Notes under the pieces: generated by a model
Told to the model about the DNA's origin: nothing
The model's input: the letters and a program-made list of their open reading frames with translations, nothing else
Database searches by the model: none
Shown here: positions 43,889-50,763 of the stretch, one piece after another
How positions within the stretch are numbered: position 1 is the stretch's first letter
How the letters are laid out: every line of letters starts with the position of its first letter
Source of the DNA: Cellvibrio sp. pealriver
GTDB taxonomy: Bacteria > Pseudomonadota > Gammaproteobacteria > Pseudomonadales > Cellvibrionaceae
Reading direction: 5' to 3'
Assembly (NCBI RefSeq): GCF_001183545.1
Contig: NZ_KQ236688.1
Location: 3,050,395-3,114,394, forward strand
DNA: 64,000 nt
Made by a program: the position numbers and the translations under genes

Positions 43889-43913
43889 AGGCGCCGCAAG
43901 GCGCCTTTTTTTT
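43889..43913 (+). terminator. Intrinsic terminator in the uxaA leader
   Basis: AGGCGCC-GCAA-GGCGCCT stem-loop with a GNRA tetraloop followed by eight T residues, on the plus strand. No rightward gene precedes it between 43324 and here, so it can act as an attenuator of uxaA or end an unseen RNA. Confidence 0.85.
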
Positions 43914-44062
43914 CGGGACAGTTTTAGCAGGCGATAAATACACCGTATCGACACCCGCCAGAGTGCAATCAGGATACGGCCAGTCGCAAATGATAAGACC
44001 CATCGTAATAAGTGAGGCGGTCTACACTTATCACTTAGAGTCAACCAGAGAGAGACATCAGC

Positions 44063-45583
44063 GTGAGCAGCATTATTGTTTTACATGACAGTGATAACGT
44101 CGGTATCTGTAAAGTCGCGCTGCCTGCAGGCGTATTGTTTGCCGAGCGTGATGTCACCCTCGCACGCGATATTCCGGCCATGCACAAAGTGGCTGTGCGC
44201 CCCATCGCCAAAGGCGAACCTATCCTTAAATACGGGCAGACCATCGGCTTTGCCAGTGAAGACATCCCCGCCGGTGAGCATGTGCATGTACACAACTGCG
44301 TCATGGGCGAGTGGGAAAAAGATTACAGCTTTGGAAAAGATGCCAAAGCCACCGAATTTGTACCGGCCGACCAACGCGCCACTTTCCAAGGTTACAAGCG
44401 CGCCAACGGCAAAGTGGGCACACGTAACTACGTGGGCATTATCACCACCGTGAATTGCTCGGCTACAGTCGCCAAAGCCATCGCCCAACATTTCACCTTT
44501 TCCGGCGAGCTGGAACAATTTCCTCATATCGATGGCGTGGTTGCCATGACCCACGACAGCGGCTGCGGTATGCGCTCGGACGGTGAAGGTTACGAAACCC
44601 TGCGCCGCACTTTTAATGGCTACGCACGCCACCCGAATTTTGGCGGGGTGATGATGGTTGGCCTGGGCTGCGAGACCATGCAGATCCAGCGGGTGATGGA
44701 AGAGTGTGGCCTCGCCGATTCCAAAACCTTTACTGCATTTACTATTCAAGATGTCGGCGGCACGCGCATCGCAATTGAAAAGGGCATTGAAACCCTGCGC
44801 GCAATGTTGCCCTTGGTGAATCAAGCACGGCGTGAAACCGTACCCGCGAGTGAACTGATTATTGGTTTGCAATGCGGCGGCTCGGATGCGCTCTCTGGCA
44901 TTACCGCCAACCCGGCGCTGGGTATTGCGGGCGATATTTTAGTGCGCCACGGCGGCACAGTCATTTTGTCCGAGACACCGGAAATTTTCGGCGCAGAACA
45001 TTTGCTCACGCGCCGCGCGCAATCGCCAGCGGTTGCACAAAAATTATTGGATCGCATCGAGTGGTGGAAAGATTACACCGCGCGCAACGATTTTGAATTA
45101 AACAATAATCCATCGCCCGGCAACAAAGCCGGTGGCCTCACCACGATTATTGAAAAATCCCTCGGTGCGCAAGCCAAAAGCGGTTCAACTAATTTGACCG
45201 ATGTGTTTTTGTACGGTGAAGACGTTACCACCAAAGGTTTTGTGTTTATGGATAGCCCGGGATACGACCCGGTATCCGCCACCGGGCAAGTTGCATCGGG
45301 TGCACAAATTTTGTGTTTCACCACCGGCCGCGGCTCGGCTTTTGGTTGCAAGCCAGCACCGAGTATCAAGCTTGCTACCAACAGTAAAATCTATAACCAC
45401 ATGCAAGAGGATATGGATTTGAACTGCGGCAAAGTGTCCGATGGTGAAATCAGCTTGGAAGAATCCGGTCAGGAAATTTTTGCAGAAATCCTTGCGGTTG
45501 CTTCCGGCAAAAAAACCAAAAGCGAATTGCTCGGCTATGGCGATAATGAATTTATCCCATGGAAAATTGGTGCAGTGGTGTAA
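44063..45583 (+). CDS. uxaA: Altronate dehydratase
   Basis: Dehydrates D-altronate to 2-keto-3-deoxygluconate in the galacturonate pathway. The 506-residue protein has the N-terminal SAF-like domain (LPAGVLFAERDVTLARDIPA, IPAGEHVHVHNC) and the larger UxaA domain with GYKRANGKVGTRNYVGI, THDSGCGM, VGLGCETMQ, LQCGGSDALSGI and a closing FTTGRGSAFGCKPAPSIK, where conserved cysteines and histidines bind the metal. Start GTG 44063. UxaB and UxaC are not in the window. A palindromic repeat (copy 2) follows the stop by 17 bases. A rightward terminator lies in its leader. Confidence 0.95.
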   Translation: MSSIIVLHDSDNVGICKVALPAGVLFAERDVTLARDIPAMHKVAVRPIAKGEPILKYGQTIGFASEDIPAGEHVHVHNCVMGEWEKDYSFGKDAKATEFVPADQRATFQGYKRANGKVGTRNYVGIITTVNCSATVAKAIAQHFTFSGELEQFPHIDGVVAMTHDSGCGMRSDGEGYETLRRTFNGYARHPNFGGVMMVGLGCETMQIQRVMEECGLADSKTFTAFTIQDVGGTRIAIEKGIETLRAMLPLVNQARRETVPASELIIGLQCGGSDALSGITANPALGIAGDILVRHGGTVILSETPEIFGAEHLLTRRAQSPAVAQKLLDRIEWWKDYTARNDFELNNNPSPGNKAGGLTTIIEKSLGAQAKSGSTNLTDVFLYGEDVTTKGFVFMDSPGYDPVSATGQVASGAQILCFTTGRGSAFGCKPAPSIKLATNSKIYNHMQEDMDLNCGKVSDGEISLEESGQEIFAEILAVASGKKTKSELLGYGDNEFIPWKIGAVV

Positions 45584-45927
45584 ATCCAATTTTTGTGCGT
45601 GATGGACTCCGGTATTCCCTCCGGGACACGCCGTAAATACATCCGTGTAGGCTCGACTGCGGCATCCATGCCGCAGACGGTCCCGGATGAAATACCGGAA
45701 TCCATCTGCAAGATCATCACGCAGAATTAGAAACGTAAATAAAACAGTATCTGGAATACTCGGGATCAATCAAAGAATTGACTCGTCAAAATAACCAGCA
45801 ACAAGCTGGAATCTACTAGAAGCAAGTTACGGCAAGTTCCATTCGTATCGTCAACCACATTAATACTGTTATTGATGGAAACTTGTATTGCCGAAAATTT
45901 GCCACGACTACAGAGGGCGACAATAAA
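45584..45927. other. Intergenic region uxaA - pntAA
   Basis: 344 bases. The first part is variable-arm palindrome copy 2. The rest has no gene that I can support and presumably carries the pntAA promoter; no -35/-10 pair stands out. Confidence 0.7.
45601..45706. repeat. Variable-arm palindromic repeat, copy 2
   Basis: Arms 45601-45627 and 45680-45706 pair over 24 of 27 positions. The 52-bp core starts ACGCCGTAAATACATCC, has the small hairpin TACA-TCCG-TGTA and a second, perfect hairpin CTGCGGCAT/ATGCCGCAG (45657-45676). A further outer match TGCGTGATG (45596-45604) pairs with 45715-45723 across a 12-bp insertion. Confidence 0.88.
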
Positions 45928-47085
45928 ATGAAAATTGTAATTTCTAAAGAGCGACGCGCGCACGAGCGCCGCGTTGCTGCAACACCCGATACCGTCAAAA
46001 AATTTATCGCACTGGGTTTTGATGTGGCGATTGAAAAAGATGCCGGTATTGCCAGCCGTATTAGTAACGAATCCTATCAGGAAGCGGGAGCAACCATCAG
46101 CGATAACCTCGCTGACTTGTTGGGCTCTGCTGATATCGTATTAAAAGTGCAGCGTCCGTTATTGGCGAATGAAGGCGATGTGAATGAGCTCGCACTGATC
46201 AAACGCGGCGCGCTATTAATCGCCATGCTTGCACCTTACGCCGAACCCTCGGCAATTCAACAATATGCCGATGCCGGTATCACCGCACTGACATTGGAAT
46301 TTGTACCGCGCATTACCCGCGCGCAATCGATGGACGTGCTCAGTTCGCAATCCAACCTCGCCGGTTATCGCGCAGTATTGGAAGCCATCAATGTATACGA
46401 CCGCGCCATGCCAATGATGATGACCGCCGCAGGCACCATTGCACCGGCACGCGTGATGGTGTTGGGCGCGGGCGTTGCCGGTTTGCAGGCCATCGCCACG
46501 GCAAAACGATTGGGCGCAATTGTGTCTGCTACCGATGTGCGAGCTGCATCCAAAGAGCAAGTGGAAAGCCTTGGCGGAAAATTTGTGATGGTGGAAAGCG
46601 ATGAAGTGAAAAACGCTGAAACCGCAGGCGGATACGCCAAAGAAATGAGCGACGACTACAAGCGCCGTCAGGCGGAGTTGGTTGCAGAAACCTTAAAGAA
46701 ACAAGACATCGCTATTTGCACTGCGTTAATTCCCGGCCGCAAAGCGCCTACATTAATTAATGATGAAATGGTGCACAGCATGCGCCCTGGTTCAGTGATT
46801 GTTGATCTTGCCGCGGAGCAAGGCGGCAATTGCACGCTGACCAAACCGGGTGAAATTGTTGAAGTAAATGGCGTGACGATTATTGGCTTGTTCAATATTC
46901 CCAGCCGCTTATCGGCCGATGCCAGCGCACTTTACGCCAAAAATATTTTAAATTTTGTAACACCCATGATCGATGCCAACAAACAGTTCAACGTGAATTG
47001 GCAAGACGACATCATCGCGGCAACCGTGCTTACATGCGACGGCGCGATAGTTCATCCCAACTTTAAACCGGCTACATCTGCCTAA
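45928..47085 (+). CDS. pntAA: NAD(P) transhydrogenase alpha subunit, part 1 (NAD-binding)
   Basis: Peripheral NAD(H)-binding domain I of the proton-translocating transhydrogenase. The 385-residue protein starts MKIVISKERRAHERRVAATP and has VMVLGAGVAGLQAIATAKRLGA, the Rossmann motif, plus the RPLLANEGD and mobile-loop region DDYKRRQAELVAETLKKQDIA (shown in part). ATG 45928 has GAGGG upstream; the frame extends further but without family similarity. In E. coli domains I and II are fused; here they are separate genes. It is 12 bases upstream of pntAB, forming an operon. The enzyme could balance NADPH against NADH from uronate metabolism. Confidence 0.95.
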   Translation: MKIVISKERRAHERRVAATPDTVKKFIALGFDVAIEKDAGIASRISNESYQEAGATISDNLADLLGSADIVLKVQRPLLANEGDVNELALIKRGALLIAMLAPYAEPSAIQQYADAGITALTLEFVPRITRAQSMDVLSSQSNLAGYRAVLEAINVYDRAMPMMMTAAGTIAPARVMVLGAGVAGLQAIATAKRLGAIVSATDVRAASKEQVESLGGKFVMVESDEVKNAETAGGYAKEMSDDYKRRQAELVAETLKKQDIAICTALIPGRKAPTLINDEMVHSMRPGSVIVDLAAEQGGNCTLTKPGEIVEVNGVTIIGLFNIPSRLSADASALYAKNILNFVTPMIDANKQFNVNWQDDIIAATVLTCDGAIVHPNFKPATSA

Positions 47086-47097
47086 GGGGAAGTGATC

Positions 47098-47397
47098 ATG
47101 GAAACCAATTTTGTTTCGCAACTCTCTATTTTTGTGTTGGCGATTTTTGTGGGTTACTACGTTGTGTGGAGCGTAACGCCCGCACTGCACACACCTTTGA
47201 TGGCAGTGACCAATGCGATCTCTTCTGTGATTATTGTCGGTGCATTAATTGCGGTTGGCCCCGAGGGCATGAGCCTGTCAAAAGTATTGGGCTTTTGCGC
47301 GATGGTGCTGGCAGCAATCAATATTTTTGGTGGCTTTACGGTCACGCACCGCATGCTCGCTATGTATAAAAAGAAAAATAAAGCAGGGGAGAAATAA
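47098..47397 (+). CDS. pntAB: NAD(P) transhydrogenase alpha subunit, part 2 (membrane)
   Basis: Membrane part of domain II. The 99-residue protein has three hydrophobic helices with the family motif VTPALHTPLMAVTNAISS and ends in a basic tail (YKKKNKAGEK). ATG 47098 follows GGGGA seven bases earlier; GTG 47092 is rejected. It lies between pntAA and pntB with short gaps. Split alpha subunits are common in proteobacteria outside the enterics. Confidence 0.95.
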   Translation: METNFVSQLSIFVLAIFVGYYVVWSVTPALHTPLMAVTNAISSVIIVGALIAVGPEGMSLSKVLGFCAMVLAAINIFGGFTVTHRMLAMYKKKNKAGEK

Positions 47398-47399
47398 TC

Positions 47400-48806
47400 A
47401 TGTCATCACTCAATGAAAATTTAACCTCGCTCGCGTATTTGGTGGCCGCTGTTTTATTCATTATGGCGCTGCGCGGTTTGTCATCACCCGAGTCATCGCG
47501 CAAAGGTAATTTGTTTGGCATGCTGGGTATGACTATCGCCGTGGTTACGACGGTGTTAAGCCCCGCAGTGACTTCTTATGGCTGGATTTTATCGGCACTC
47601 GCGATTGGCGCCGTGATCGGGATTTTTATCGCGCGCAAGATTGCGATGACCGCCATGCCGCAATTGGTTGCAGCCTTTCACAGCTTGGTAGGTATGGCCG
47701 CTGTATTGGTTGCCGGTGCTGCATTTAGCAACCCTACCGCGTTTGGAATTGTCAACGCAGCGGGTGAGATTTATATCGCCAGCCGCATTGAAATGGGCTT
47801 GGGTGTTGTGATTGGTGCAATTACCTTTTCCGGTTCCGTGATTGCGTTTACCAAACTGCAAGGTTTGGTATCGGGCAAGCCGATTGTATTTGCAGGCCAG
47901 CATTTTATTAACGCCATTCTCGGCGCAGCGATTCTCGGTTTGATTGGTTATTTTTGTGTGGATCAATCGCCTTGGGTATTTTGGGGAATGACGGCGCTCG
48001 CATTTGTCATTGGTGTGCTGCTGATTATTCCCATCGGCGGTGCGGATATGCCCGTGGTGGTTTCCATGCTCAATTCCTATTCCGGTTGGGCCGCTGCTGG
48101 TATTGGTTTTACCTTGCATAACGATGCGCTAATCGTCACTGGTGCACTAGTCGGCTCGTCAGGTGCCATCCTCTCCTATATCATGTGCAAAGGCATGAAC
48201 CGCTCGTTTTTTAACGTGATTCTCGGTGGTTTTGGTGCAGATACATCAAGCGCGGGTGCAGCAGCTGGTGGCGATGATCGCCCGGTAAAACAGGGCAGCG
48301 CAGAAGATGCCGCGTTCATTATGAAAAATGCGGGCTCGGTAATTATTGTTCCCGGTTACGGTATGGCCGTTGCGCAAGCGCAACATGCCTTGCGTGAAAT
48401 GTGCGAAGAATTAAAAAAAGCCGGAGTCAAAATCAGTTACGCGATTCATCCGGTCGCTGGCCGTATGCCAGGGCATATGAACGTATTGCTCGCCGAGGCG
48501 AATGTTCCTTACGACGAAGTATTTGAACTGGAAGACATTAACAATGAATTCCAAACAGCGGACGTAGCGTTTGTCATAGGCGCTAACGATGTCACCAACC
48601 CCGCAGCCAAAACCAATCCGCAAAGTCCGATTTTTGGTATGCCGATTCTGGAAGTGGAAAAGGCGCGCACTGTATTGTTTGTGAAGCGCTCAATGGCGTC
48701 AGGCTATTCCGGTGTGGAAAACGAATTATTCCATCGCGATAACACCATGATGTTATTTGGCGATGCGAAAAAAATGGTGGAAACCATTGTTAAAAATATT
48801 GCGTAA
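47400..48806 (+). CDS. pntB: NAD(P) transhydrogenase beta subunit
   Basis: Completes the proton channel and carries the NADP(H)-binding domain III. The 468-residue protein has about nine transmembrane helices (ending near residue 265; VVVSMLNSYSGWAAAGIGFT is a conserved stretch), then domain III with IIVPGYGMAVAQAQHALREM, ISYAIHPVAGRMPGHMNVLL and FVIGANDVTNPAAK, all involved in NADP binding. ATG 47400 starts two bases after the pntAB stop. A hairpin with a T run follows. The three pnt genes are embedded among uronate genes rather than beside housekeeping genes. Confidence 0.97.
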   Translation: MSSLNENLTSLAYLVAAVLFIMALRGLSSPESSRKGNLFGMLGMTIAVVTTVLSPAVTSYGWILSALAIGAVIGIFIARKIAMTAMPQLVAAFHSLVGMAAVLVAGAAFSNPTAFGIVNAAGEIYIASRIEMGLGVVIGAITFSGSVIAFTKLQGLVSGKPIVFAGQHFINAILGAAILGLIGYFCVDQSPWVFWGMTALAFVIGVLLIIPIGGADMPVVVSMLNSYSGWAAAGIGFTLHNDALIVTGALVGSSGAILSYIMCKGMNRSFFNVILGGFGADTSSAGAAAGGDDRPVKQGSAEDAAFIMKNAGSVIIVPGYGMAVAQAQHALREMCEELKKAGVKISYAIHPVAGRMPGHMNVLLAEANVPYDEVFELEDINNEFQTADVAFVIGANDVTNPAAKTNPQSPIFGMPILEVEKARTVLFVKRSMASGYSGVENELFHRDNTMMLFGDAKKMVETIVKNIA

Positions 48807-48841
48807 CCTGTTTTACGTTATTTGCGTTCTGGAGCCATATT

Positions 48842-48869
48842 GAGTGCCCTTAAAAGCACTCTCTTTTTA
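48842..48869 (+). terminator. Probable intrinsic terminator after pntB
   Basis: GAGTGC/GCACTC stem around an eight-base loop followed by TCTTTTT, about 36 bases after the pntB stop. Confidence 0.7.
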
Positions 48870-48920
48870 CATGAACCGACTTCATATTTTTTTGCCCGCA
48901 GAAATAAGTAGTAAGCCGTT

Positions 48921-49316
48921 ATGAAGATTGAACATTTTGCTGTAAACGTTGCCGACCCGATTGCCATGGCCGAATGGTACGTTGCCCATATGGGGTTGCG
49001 TGTGGTGCGCAAACAGGATGGCGGCGCTAACACACATTTTCTCGCAGATGATTCCGGCGATGTCATGCTTGAAATTTATAATAATCCGCCCGACCAGGTA
49101 CCGGATTATAAAAATATGAATCCGCTGTTATTGCATTTGGCATTTGTGTGTGACAACCCGGAACAGAAGCGCGCCGAACTGGAAGCGGTAGGCGCAAGCT
49201 TTGCGGAAGAAGTGCATATTAAAGATGGATCACATCTGGTGATGATGCGCGACCCTTGGGGGCTGGCAATCCAGTTGTGTAAGCGTGGAAATAAAATGCT
49301 GAAGTGTCAGCAGTGA
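48921..49316 (+). CDS. VOC/glyoxalase superfamily protein
   Basis: A 131-residue vicinal-oxygen-chelate protein. Strand-helix pattern IEHFAVNVADPIAMAEWYVA, MLEIYNN, LHLAFVC and a C-terminal MMRDPWGLAIQL are typical; His5, Glu and the C-terminal region offer the metal ligands, but substrate is unknown. It follows the pnt operon after a terminator and converges on kdgK across palindromic repeat copy 3. It may detoxify or isomerise an aldehyde intermediate of sugar-acid breakdown, but this is only positional inference. Confidence 0.88.
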   Translation: MKIEHFAVNVADPIAMAEWYVAHMGLRVVRKQDGGANTHFLADDSGDVMLEIYNNPPDQVPDYKNMNPLLLHLAFVCDNPEQKRAELEAVGASFAEEVHIKDGSHLVMMRDPWGLAIQLCKRGNKMLKCQQ

Positions 49317-49351
49317 TGTATCAAATAAACTTAAAAACATACTTCGAACCC

Positions 49352-49457
49352 GTTTGCTGTTAAGGTTTTTGTTTCGAAAACGCATCAACCCATCCGTGGG
49401 GCTCACATTCGCCATCCATGGCTCAAGTGTTTCGAAACAAAAACCTTAACAGCAAAC
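49352..49457. repeat. Variable-arm palindromic repeat, copy 3
   Basis: Two perfectly complementary 28-bp arms (49352-49379 and 49430-49457) flank a 50-bp core containing ACGCATCAACCCATCCG, small hairpin CCCA-TCCG-TGGG and second hairpin GCCA-TCCA-TGGC. Arms differ completely from copies 1 and 2. Placed between convergent VOC and kdgK genes. Confidence 0.92.
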
Positions 49458-49487
49458 TCACAATAGAATTGTGTTCGATTGATCGGC

Positions 49488-50429
49488 CTATGCGCCAAGT
49501 TCTTTATCAAAAACAGCTTTATCAATAATTGCACCGCGATGGCGAATGATAATACCGGCGCAGCGAATACCTTGTTTGGCAGAATCCTCAATGGATTTTT
49601 TCTGCAAACGCCCGGCGAGATAGCCAGCGTTAAATGTATCGCCCGCACCGGTAGTATCAATAACACCTTGCACCGGTGGAACAGGTACACAGATTTCAGC
49701 ATCGGGCGTAATGATTACCGCATCGTCAGCACCACGCTTTAATACCAGCTCGCTCAGATTGTAATTTGCATAACGCTGCTTGCAACCTTCGATGCTGTCA
49801 TCGCCCCACAGGAGTTGTTCGTCGTCCAGCGTGAGCAAAGCAATGTCGGTGTATTCCATGATTGCGAGCATGGCTTGTTGCGCTTCGCCTTTGTCGCGCC
49901 ATAAACGCGGACGATAGTTGCTGTCGAATGCAACGATCACATCTTGTTGACGCAGTTTGTGCAAGGCGTTGTACAAAAACTCGCGCGACTTTTCGCCGAT
50001 GATCGCGAGCGTAATACCGCTCAGGTAAACGCAGTTGCAATTCACCAGTTTTTGGCAAAGCTGGTCTGCCGCTTCTTGCGATTGGAACAATTCGCGCGCG
50101 GGGGCTTCTTTACGCCAATAGAAAAATTCGCGCTCGCCATCCGGGCGGTTGCGAATGATGTACAAGCCAGGTGAGCGGCCGGGTATTTGTTTGATCATGC
50201 CGGTGCCGATATCTTCATTGGCCATACGCTGCATGATTTGCGCGCTGTAAGGGTCATCGCCCAATTGGGTGACGTAATCAGTCTGCAAACCCAAACGCGC
50301 CATATAAACGGATGTGTTGTAGGTGTCACCAGCGAAGGAAAGTGCCATCGTTTCGCGGCCGTTGCTGTCGGCAGTCGGGAAAGGAGAAAGCTCCACCATG
50401 ACTTCGCCAATTGCTGCTATGTGTGCCAT
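49488..50429 (-). CDS. kdgK: 2-keto-3-deoxygluconate kinase
   Basis: Phosphorylates 2-keto-3-deoxygluconate to KDPG, joining both pectin-sugar branches to the Entner-Doudoroff aldolase. The 313-residue PfkB-family kinase has IGEVMVELSPFPT, the substrate-binding FAGDTYNTSVYMARLG, and the closing anion-hole motif DTTGAGDTFNAGYLAG with the catalytic Asp. ATG 50429 is chosen with GGAC upstream; a 30-codon extension is unlike the family. An inverted repeat TGCGCT-N6-AGCGCA lies about 72 bases upstream. It is divergent from the UxuB-type gene. Confidence 0.94.
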   Translation of the reverse strand: MAHIAAIGEVMVELSPFPTADSNGRETMALSFAGDTYNTSVYMARLGLQTDYVTQLGDDPYSAQIMQRMANEDIGTGMIKQIPGRSPGLYIIRNRPDGEREFFYWRKEAPARELFQSQEAADQLCQKLVNCNCVYLSGITLAIIGEKSREFLYNALHKLRQQDVIVAFDSNYRPRLWRDKGEAQQAMLAIMEYTDIALLTLDDEQLLWGDDSIEGCKQRYANYNLSELVLKRGADDAVIITPDAEICVPVPPVQGVIDTTGAGDTFNAGYLAGRLQKKSIEDSAKQGIRCAGIIIRHRGAIIDKAVFDKELGA

Positions 50430-50763
50430 GTTAATTGTCCACAGATATACAAATGAATATTTATAAATTACGTGTGCAGTGCTTGTTAGGTAATTCGATG
50501 TGCGCTTTAAACAGCGCAATAATTAACCCGGCAACTATATCACTTGTTAATTATCAACCCTAGAAATTTGTGAAATTAAAATGAAGTTGTTTCAAAAAAA
50601 ATGATTTTTCCTGATTGGAAATAAAGTTATTTTTATTGCAGGAAAAATATTTTTTCAGTGCTGTTTTTATATTTTATAAGCACCGTACATACAGGTTTAT
50701 TTTTTTACATTTTTATTTTTGCGTTTTTTTATTGACCGCCATTAACCTTGCTGGATTTTTATA
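50430..50763. other. Divergent control region kdgK - uxuB
   Basis: 334 AT-rich bases. It holds an inverted repeat TGCGCT-TTAAAC-AGCGCA (50501-50518) near kdgK and a long-loop inverted repeat ATTTTTCCTG/CAGGAAAAAT (50604-50613 and 50639-50648) on the uxuB side. No LacI-type TGTAAACG palindrome is present here. Promoters must lie here but cannot be placed with confidence. Confidence 0.6.
50501..50518. promoter_or_regulatory. Possible operator upstream of kdgK
   Basis: Perfect 6+6 inverted repeat TGCGCT/AGCGCA separated by six bases, centred about 80 bases before the kdgK start. A dimeric repressor could bind; no regulator is identified. Confidence 0.4.

Larger units (their letters stand above)
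43324..44062. other. Divergent control region between the GH28 gene and uxaA
   Basis: 739 bases, AT-rich in the middle, without a convincing gene. It holds two identical LacI-type palindromes (43592-43605 and 43624-43637), a related degenerate one (43782-43795), and a rightward intrinsic terminator (43889-43913) about 150 bases before uxaA. A 48-codon open frame from 43781 runs through the terminator and has no ribosome-binding site. Confidence 0.8.

Noticed and set aside
43781..43927. 48-codon open frame in the uxaA leader
   Set aside because: No ribosome-binding site, runs through a terminator, and the peptide is Arg/Leu-rich without family similarity.
44081..44872. 263-codon open frame opposite uxaA
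   Set aside because: Antisense shadow of a conserved gene with no ribosome-binding site.
48941..48950. TGTAAACGTT resembling the LacI-type operator
   Set aside because: It lies inside the coding sequence of the VOC protein and lacks the second half of the palindrome.
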